NCBI GenBank assembly: GCA_910577405.1
Contig: CAJTMG010000013.1
Coordinates: 18,592 to 82,591, forward strand
Source: an uncultured Oscillibacter sp.
GTDB taxonomy: Bacteria > Bacillota > Clostridia > Oscillospirales > Oscillospiraceae
Length of the DNA stretch: 64,000 bases
Direction of reading: 5' to 3'
Made by a program: the position numbers and the translations under genes
Part shown: in pieces, positions 59,070-64,000 of the stretch
How the letters are laid out: each line of letters begins with the position of its first letter
How positions within the stretch are numbered: position 1 is the stretch's first letter
Notes under the pieces: model-generated
The model's input: the letters and a program-made list of their open reading frames with translations, nothing else
Told to the model about the DNA's origin: nothing
The model's database searches: none

Positions 59070-59449
59070 GCGTTGTTTGTATCGGCATAGGCGATGCCGT
59101 AATGGGCTGCAGGACACTCGGCCCCAACGGCGAGGTGATTAAAGAAACCAAGGCCCATTGGGATCACAATCCGAAAGGCGGGGCGGTGGCTATCTGGACC
59201 ACAGATGGGGAAACGGACGAGCCTGAAGCCCCTCTGGAGGTGTACGGAGATTGGGACGCCGCCCACTACCTTGCCAGAGTGCTGGAACTCCTCCACCCTC
59301 GCCGCCAAATCAATGTGCCGGATCTGAAAGGCATGATTCTGGCAGCAGACAGGGACGGCTATGGCCTCTGTGACTACTGCCAGCGGTGCGGCTACGACTG
59401 CCGCGACTGCATCATTACCGAATGGAAGGAAGAAGGCCATGATGAATAA
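59066..59449 (+). CDS. phage protein of unknown function, 127 residues
   Basis: Starts after AGGAGG, overlapping the dcm stop. A mixed-structure body, then a Cys-rich C-terminus (CDYCQRCGYDCRDC) probably binding zinc. No family recognised. Confidence 0.65.
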   Translation: MSVVCIGIGDAVMGCRTLGPNGEVIKETKAHWDHNPKGGAVAIWTTDGETDEPEAPLEVYGDWDAAHYLARVLELLHPRRQINVPDLKGMILAADRDGYGLCDYCQRCGYDCRDCIITEWKEEGHDE

Positions 59450-60455
59450 AAGCGCAATCGACTGGTGTGATTTCACCTGGAACCCAGTGACGGGCTGTCC
59501 GAAGGGCTGCCATTACTGCTATGCCAGGAGGCAGGCCCGCCGCTTTTGCGGAGATGTCCGGCTGAACCTGGCCTCGGGGCAGATTACCACCGTCACTACT
59601 CTGGGCGGACGGGCCCACATCCTGGAGCAGCCGTTCAAAAACGAGGTGGGAAAACCCGTCCTGTTCCCGGTGGCCTTTGGCACCACCTTTCACCGCTACC
59701 GGCTGGCTATGCCAGCACAGAAAAAGAAACCGGCGAGCATCTTCGTGTGCAGCATGGGGGACCTGTTTGCCCCCACGGTACCCACCCGCTGGATCGTGGA
59801 CGTGTTCGATGCTTGCGAGGCTGCTCCCCAGCACAAGTATATGTTCCTCACCAAGTACCCGGAGCGTTACAGGACCCTGGAGCAGCTGGCTCTCCTCCCC
59901 CACGGTAATAACTTCTGGTATGGCACGACGGTCACCCGGCTGGCAGAGTTAGACCGGATCGCCAGCATCCCGCCGGCCGCCCACCGCTTTGTAAGCATTG
60001 AACCCATCATGGGCGAGATCGATCTTGGTGCGGCCCTGGAGCCTGTTGAGTGGATCATCGTCGGGGCGGAAACAGGGAACTGGCCGGGAAAAGCTCGGCC
60101 TTATAAGGAATGGCTGGATGCCCTGGTCGGATTTGCCCGGCGGAATAGCGTCCCCATTCTGCTGAAGGACAGTGAGGAGCTCCGGGACGTTTGGGGCGAC
60201 GATCTGATTCAGGAGTTCCCCAAAGGGCTGGAGCCCATGACCACCGACAACACCCTCCCCCATTGCAGACAGTGTGAACACGCCAGCTCCATCAAGCAGG
60301 GGAAGCGCGGCATGGCCTATGCCTGCGAGATCGGCTGGGAGACCGAAGACTATGATGACCGAACCGAAGCCCGACACATCCCAGGCCGCTATACCCGGTC
60401 CTCTCCGCCCTGGTGTCCGCGGAGAAAGAAGTCGAGTGTAAATGGGCAAAGGTGA
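59439..60455 (+). CDS. DUF5131 (phage Gp37/Gp68) radical-SAM-like protein
   Basis: 338 residues. The N-terminal IDWCDFTWNPVTGCPKGCHYCYARR contains a CxxxCxxC cluster motif as in radical-SAM enzymes, followed by family segments SIFVCSMGDLF, WYGTTV and SIEPIMGEI...IVGAETG. Gp37/Gp68 proteins are widespread in phages and of unknown function. It overlaps the preceding gene by 11 bases and is followed by a PAPS-reductase-like gene, raising the idea of a modification pathway (inference). Confidence 0.85.
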   Translation: MMNKSAIDWCDFTWNPVTGCPKGCHYCYARRQARRFCGDVRLNLASGQITTVTTLGGRAHILEQPFKNEVGKPVLFPVAFGTTFHRYRLAMPAQKKKPASIFVCSMGDLFAPTVPTRWIVDVFDACEAAPQHKYMFLTKYPERYRTLEQLALLPHGNNFWYGTTVTRLAELDRIASIPPAAHRFVSIEPIMGEIDLGAALEPVEWIIVGAETGNWPGKARPYKEWLDALVGFARRNSVPILLKDSEELRDVWGDDLIQEFPKGLEPMTTDNTLPHCRQCEHASSIKQGKRGMAYACEIGWETEDYDDRTEARHIPGRYTRSSPPWCPRRKKSSVNGQR

Positions 60456-60489
60456 TGAACAGACTGTTTGACGCAGAGGAGGCGGAGAC

Positions 60490-61278
60490 TTGAAACGGCA
60501 TGTCGTGTCCTGCTCATTTGGGAAAGACAGTATGGCTACCATTATCTTGGCGCTGAAGCATAAGGAACGGCTAGATGAAGTTGTGTATTGCGAGGTTATG
60601 TTTGACGAGGAGACCAGCGGGGAGGTTCCTGAGCACCGCAGCTTTGTTTATAGCGTCGCTATCCCATTTTTGAAAAAAGAGGGTGTTCCAGTTCATATTG
60701 TCAAAAGCGAGAAAAATTTCGTCGAACGATTCCGACATCGTATAGGCGGAAATGGCGCATGGGCTGGGAAAATATGGTCTTGGCCACTGTGCGGGCGCTG
60801 TTATGTACAAAGGGATTTGAAAGCCCGCCCTTTAGATGCATGGAAGCGAGCCAACTGGAGCGGGGATGAAATCGTCCAGTACGTTGGCATCGCTGATGAT
60901 GAAGTGGATCGCCTTGCTAAGATGGACAGCTACAAATATCCGACGGTTTCGCTCCTGAAGAAGTATGGTGTTACGGAAAACGCTGCCCTAGCTCTGTGCC
61001 GAAAGCATGGCCTACTTTCCCCAATTTATGAGTTTGCACCACGAAACGGCTGTTTCTTCTGCCCCAACGCAAAGGCGCAGGAGCTACGCCACCTTTATGA
61101 CCATCATCCTGATCTTTGGGGACATCTGCTGGAATTACAGGCACTCCCAGAGAAAGCTACCGAACTGTTCACACGGAAACTGCGCTTTGATGAAATAGAT
61201 GCTGCGTTCCGTATGGACGATGCTCAGTTTGACTTGTTATCGAAAAAGGAGGTTATTCCCTATGCCTATGGTGGATGA
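60490..61278 (+). CDS. PAPS-reductase/ATP-pyrophosphatase-like phage protein
   Basis: 262 residues. The N-terminal CSFGKDSMATII is a PP-loop for ATP pyrophosphatase chemistry, and the later CGRCYVQRDLK and GCFFCPNAKAQELR Cys pairs could bind metal or carry sulfur. Such PAPS-reductase-like proteins occur in phages next to methyltransferases. The TTG start at 60490 follows GAGGAGG. True PAPS reduction is unlikely; nucleotide or DNA modification is the more probable role (inference). Confidence 0.8.
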   Translation: MKRHVVSCSFGKDSMATIILALKHKERLDEVVYCEVMFDEETSGEVPEHRSFVYSVAIPFLKKEGVPVHIVKSEKNFVERFRHRIGGNGAWAGKIWSWPLCGRCYVQRDLKARPLDAWKRANWSGDEIVQYVGIADDEVDRLAKMDSYKYPTVSLLKKYGVTENAALALCRKHGLLSPIYEFAPRNGCFFCPNAKAQELRHLYDHHPDLWGHLLELQALPEKATELFTRKLRFDEIDAAFRMDDAQFDLLSKKEVIPYAYGG

Positions 61279-61972
61279 GAGCAGCAAAGCGTACCGGGCC
61301 CGCAATCTGCGATATAAACGGGCGGCGCTGGCCTCTATGGGCTTCGACCACATCCGAGATGAGCTGGATGAAATGCGAGATTCCATGGCTGCCATCCACT
61401 GGTGGAGCGAGCAAGATGAGGAAACACTGCTGAATACCCTGGATGGGGATGAAGATGATGCTTGGGAGTTCAAGATGGCGTTCTCGGATTTAGAGGCAAA
61501 AGCGGACCGACTGTTTGAGGTGATCTATGACCTGGCTCGGTACGAGGAGGACTTCGGTCAGACCTTCGATGACTGCACTGTGGCGCTAATCGGCAACCGC
61601 TATCAAGTGATGGGGTTTGATACCTACGAGGAGGACTATTTCAACCTGACGAACTATGAGAGTGGGTTAGCTCAGACTGAATCGGGAAAGAGGTTGATGC
61701 GAAAGACCAAGGCGGAGATCATTGCCACTGTCGGGCAGTGCCTGGGCATCCTGATTTCGTTTTTGGACCTGCGGCAGCAGTACGATTACCTCAAGGCCAC
61801 ATTTGACATTCTCCGAGATCAGAACACCTCTATGCTCCAGCAAATTAAGGAGATTGAGAAGGCCTATCTGGAGATGGTGACGGTGGATGCGTTCGGAGAC
61901 CACAACCGGGAAGCTGCGAAGCGGTTTGACCAGCTGCTGGCCGCTCTGCCGGATCGGGCGTGGATAGAATGA
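61262..61972 (+). CDS. phage protein of unknown function, helical, 236 residues
   Basis: Starts after AGGAGG and overlaps the preceding gene by 17 bases. Acidic and largely helical with long coiled-coil-like stretches (DHIRDELDEMRDSMAAIHWW; FDILRDQNTSMLQQIKEIEKA). Its stop overlaps the dam start. Not recognised. Confidence 0.7.
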   Translation: MPMVDESSKAYRARNLRYKRAALASMGFDHIRDELDEMRDSMAAIHWWSEQDEETLLNTLDGDEDDAWEFKMAFSDLEAKADRLFEVIYDLARYEEDFGQTFDDCTVALIGNRYQVMGFDTYEEDYFNLTNYESGLAQTESGKRLMRKTKAEIIATVGQCLGILISFLDLRQQYDYLKATFDILRDQNTSMLQQIKEIEKAYLEMVTVDAFGDHNREAAKRFDQLLAALPDRAWIE

Positions 61973-62772
61973 ATGCTGTGATTAAATACCCCGGCGCAAA
62001 GTGGTCGTTGGCTCATTGGATCATCGGGCATTTTCCACCGCACCACAGCTACTTGGAGCCGTTCTTCGGGAGTGGGGCGGTATTGTTTACAAAACCTCGC
62101 TCCAACATTGAAACGGTCAACGACCTGGATAGTGATATAGTAAACCTGTTCTACTGGATTCGAGAGGAACCGGAGCGACTGGCGCGGCTAATCCACTGGA
62201 CTCCGTATGCCCGCGAGGTCTACGACAGGGCCTTTGAGATGCAATACACAGAATCAGACCCATTACGCCGAGCAGCTGACTTTTGCGCTCGCATGATGCA
62301 GGGCCACGGCTTTCGCACCACAGGTGAGAAGGTAGGATGGAAGAACGATGTTCAGGGCCGAGAACGGGCCTATGCCGCCAAGGCGTGGGTGGATATGCCA
62401 GAAACTATCTTACAGGCGGCAGAGCGGTTGCGAGGTGTACAGATTGAACACACCCCGGCGGTGGAATTGATTCGGAGATTCAACTTCCCCAATGTGCTGA
62501 TTTACTGTGATCCGCCCTATCTACGCTCCACTCGGCACATGAAGAAGCAATACCGGCATGAGATGACCGATGAAGACCACATGGAACTGCTGTGCGCTTT
62601 GAAAGCCCACCAAGGGCCTGTGTTAATCAGCGGGTACGCCAGTGAGATGTACGACTCAGTGCTAAATGGGTGGCGCAGAGAAACCACAACAACTACAGAC
62701 CAGACCAGCCGGGTGAGGCAGGAGGTCTTGTGGATGAACTTTGAACCCGGCGGACAAGAGAGTCTTTTCTGA
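61969..62772 (+). CDS. dam: DNA adenine N6-methyltransferase (D12 class, Dam-like)
   Basis: 267 residues. Motifs: KYPGAKWSLA near the N-terminus, YLEPFFGSGAVLF (SAM site) and catalytic DPPY (IYCDPPYLRST near residue 185). The start at 61969 overlaps the preceding stop as ATGA. Methylates adenine, probably protecting phage DNA or timing replication. With dcm 3 kb upstream the element carries two modification enzymes and no visible restriction endonuclease. Confidence 0.92.
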   Translation: MNAVIKYPGAKWSLAHWIIGHFPPHHSYLEPFFGSGAVLFTKPRSNIETVNDLDSDIVNLFYWIREEPERLARLIHWTPYAREVYDRAFEMQYTESDPLRRAADFCARMMQGHGFRTTGEKVGWKNDVQGRERAYAAKAWVDMPETILQAAERLRGVQIEHTPAVELIRRFNFPNVLIYCDPPYLRSTRHMKKQYRHEMTDEDHMELLCALKAHQGPVLISGYASEMYDSVLNGWRRETTTTTDQTSRVRQEVLWMNFEPGGQESLF

Positions 62773-62787
62773 AAATAGAGGAATATC

Positions 62788-63009
62788 ATGAGCGAGAAAA
62801 AATACATCGATAGCCGGGGCTGGAAGTACCAGGTGATGCCCGGACTTGGCGAGAACACCTTTAAGGCCCGGTACCAGCGGCCGGAGAAAAACGGCGATAT
62901 TGGTTGGAAGGGTCTGGCCGCCGTTCCGTGGAGGGAAACCCGCGAGGCGGCCCAGACCGACCTTGACCAGCTGGCCGAGAAGAAAGGGTGGGCGGAATGG
63001 AACGGCTGA
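62788..63009 (+). CDS. phage protein of unknown function, 73 residues
   Basis: A short basic protein (KYIDSRGWKYQVMPGLGENTFKARYQRP...) of a type common in clostridial phages. The ribosome site is weak (GAGGAATATC). Ends overlapping the next gene. Confidence 0.6.
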   Translation: MSEKKYIDSRGWKYQVMPGLGENTFKARYQRPEKNGDIGWKGLAAVPWRETREAAQTDLDQLAEKKGWAEWNG

Positions 63010-63653
63010 CTAAACGCTATACAAATGCAACGCTCGGGGCTTTTATGGTGTGTGCTGCGAATTGCATCAGTGAGGATTTTGATTGCAACAACTGCTCGAA
63101 ACTGGATGAGATAGTTGCCCGCCTTGCCGCCTACGAGGACACTGAGATGATGCCGGAGGATATAGATGCGCTTCAAAATCGCGAGGAGGGGCTCGCGGAA
63201 TTGCTTGTAAATATATCCTGCGGATGCGCTGTATCCTATGGCCGCCTCGAGGAGCTTTCCAAAGCTGAAAAAGATGGGCGGTTAGTGGTGCTGCCGGACA
63301 CCAAGTACACCGATGCTGACGGTGAAGAGGCCCTGCGGAAAGCCATGTGGACCTGCGGTAACACGAACAATCCGGTTACACGATATGCAGCCGATGCCAT
63401 TGCTGAAAAGCTGTGTCGAGAGGCGAAGGACGAAAATCCGTCGCTGACCCTGGAGGAGCTTCGGGAGATGGACGGAGAGCCGGTGTGGATTGAGTGGGGA
63501 GGACATCCGCAAGCGGGGTGGGCACTGGTTCGTGTATGGTCGAAAGCGAGCAACACCATCTACTTGACATACCACAACGGAAATACAGATTTGCTCAACT
63601 TTGTGCTGAATGATGGTGGGAAAATCTACCACCGCAGGCCGGAGGTGGGATGA
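62997..63653 (+). CDS. phage protein of unknown function, 218 residues
   Basis: The N-terminal part (MERLTKRYTN...CCNN-type Cys cluster...RLAAYEDTEMMPEDI) is a composite often seen in gut phage genomes, where such modules are joined to varied C-termini. The C-terminal part (EPVWIEWGGHPQAGWALVRVW) is a small beta-rich unit. Starts 13 bases before the preceding stop. Function unknown. Confidence 0.65.
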   Translation: MERLTKRYTNATLGAFMVCAANCISEDFDCNNCSKLDEIVARLAAYEDTEMMPEDIDALQNREEGLAELLVNISCGCAVSYGRLEELSKAEKDGRLVVLPDTKYTDADGEEALRKAMWTCGNTNNPVTRYAADAIAEKLCREAKDENPSLTLEELREMDGEPVWIEWGGHPQAGWALVRVWSKASNTIYLTYHNGNTDLLNFVLNDGGKIYHRRPEVG

Positions 63654-64000
63654 TCGTGTCAGAAAAGGTAACGGCCACCGCCATCAAGATCGCCCTGGCG
63701 GAGAAGCACTGGAAGGACTTTTTCCTGACGGAAGTCAAGAGTGGGCCTACCCAGCTTGCTATGCCTGGCGGCCTGAAAATTCTGGATGGCCTGGCCGTCC
63801 GCAAAAGCTGGACAAATCCCTGCTTCACTGGCTATGAGGTGAAGATTAGCCGGAGTGACTTCCTGCGAGACGCGAAATTCTACACCTATGAGGAGCTGTG
63901 CAACTGTCTTTACATCGTATGCCCCAAGGGAATGATAGAGAGGACGGAACTCCCAGAGAGCGTCGGCCTCATGTACTACGATCCGGAAATAAAGACCATC
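63650..64000 (+). CDS. PD-(D/E)xK nuclease-like phage protein, MmcB-like (partial, runs off right edge)
   Basis: 117 codons visible. LKILDGLAVRKSW ... FTGYEVKISRSDFLRDAKFYTY gives the Asp and Glu-x-Lys pattern of PD-(D/E)xK nucleases, as in MmcB-like repair proteins; CNCLYIVCPKGMIERTELPESVGLMYY continues the fold. Start 63650 overlaps the preceding stop (ATGA). The C-terminus is outside the window. Confidence 0.7.
   Translation, partial: MIVSEKVTATAIKIALAEKHWKDFFLTEVKSGPTQLAMPGGLKILDGLAVRKSWTNPCFTGYEVKISRSDFLRDAKFYTYEELCNCLYIVCPKGMIERTELPESVGLMYYDPEIKTI

Larger units (their letters stand above)
46259..64000. mobile_element. prophage or phage-like integrative element, left part (integrated at guaA)
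   Basis: A tyrosine integrase facing the guaA end, a CI/Cro-type divergent switch, then about 30 tightly packed rightward genes with ATGA/TAATG overlaps: RecT recombination, DnaD/DnaC-like replication, RecU, two DNA methyltransferases and many small unknown proteins. This is the early region of a temperate siphovirus-like phage. No structural, packaging or lysis genes are inside the window, so the right end and completeness are unknown. An integrative conjugative element is less likely but not excluded. Confidence 0.88.

Noticed and set aside
1..64000. rRNA, tRNA and CRISPR arrays
   Set aside because: No cloverleaf, rRNA-like or regular repeat-spacer sequence was recognised by eye; small tRNAs could be missed without a covariance search.

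Overview
The window is GC-rich DNA from a spore-forming, strictly anaerobic Firmicute, most likely a gut Oscillospiraceae-type Clostridium (inference). The grounds are sporulation genes (sigG, a spoVAF-like germination gene, ylmC/ymxH), oxygen-sensitive enzymes (NrdD/NrdG, radical-SAM MoaA, ferredoxin-type proteins), a butyrate-type CoA-transferase and strong AGGAGG ribosome sites. No rRNA, tRNA or CRISPR array was seen.

Positions 1-46258 are chromosomal. From left to right: lactate use (partial glcD, lldP and a FadR-type regulator with repeated operators); sigG; two unknown genes and yceG; copper homeostasis (csoR and a copA with a fused copZ-like tail); an XRE regulator; anaerobic ribonucleotide reductase (nrdDG) behind tandem NrdR boxes; a kdpDE-like two-component pair without kdpFABC; ylmC; and a molybdenum-cofactor and molybdate-uptake operon (moaA-moaC-MOSC-moeA-like-modA-modB-modC-mogA) divergent from a Crp/Fnr gene. 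Next come a CoA-transferase and telA; an IS3/SWIM chimera; a thiol-redox operon (tlpA, a 50-residue CXXC protein, a 4Fe-4S membrane protein); and a 12-kb sugar or cyclitol catabolism island with two Gfo/Idh dehydrogenases, two TIM-barrel isomerases, an SDR, an Rbs-type ABC transporter, and AraC and LacI regulators. The chromosomal part ends with ispE, a lipase-like gene, the spoVAF-like gene and a guaA that lacks its glutaminase half.

Positions 46259-64000 are the left part of a prophage (or phage-like integrative element) inserted at the 3' end of guaA. It carries a tyrosine integrase facing guaA, a CI/Cro-type switch with operators inside both promoter spacers, and then one long rightward early operon: small DNA-binding proteins, a Rad50-like ATPase with a CPTC hook, RecT, an MBL-fold hydrolase, DnaD-like and DnaC-like replication proteins, RecU, cytosine and adenine DNA methyltransferases, a radical-SAM-like DUF5131 protein, a PAPS-reductase-like protein and many small unknowns. 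It continues past the right edge.

The most unusual features are a 288-codon frame with its own ribosome site nested out of frame inside the cytosine methyltransferase gene; an internal in-frame start with a ribosome site that could release a CopZ-like chaperone from the 3' end of copA; an IS3 OrfA fragment fused in frame to a SWIM-zinc-finger protein; a possible new attenuator leader upstream of guaA; and tightly organised operators at lldP, csoR, nrdD and the phage switch. Many long open frames opposite real genes are GC-driven shadows and were left out.
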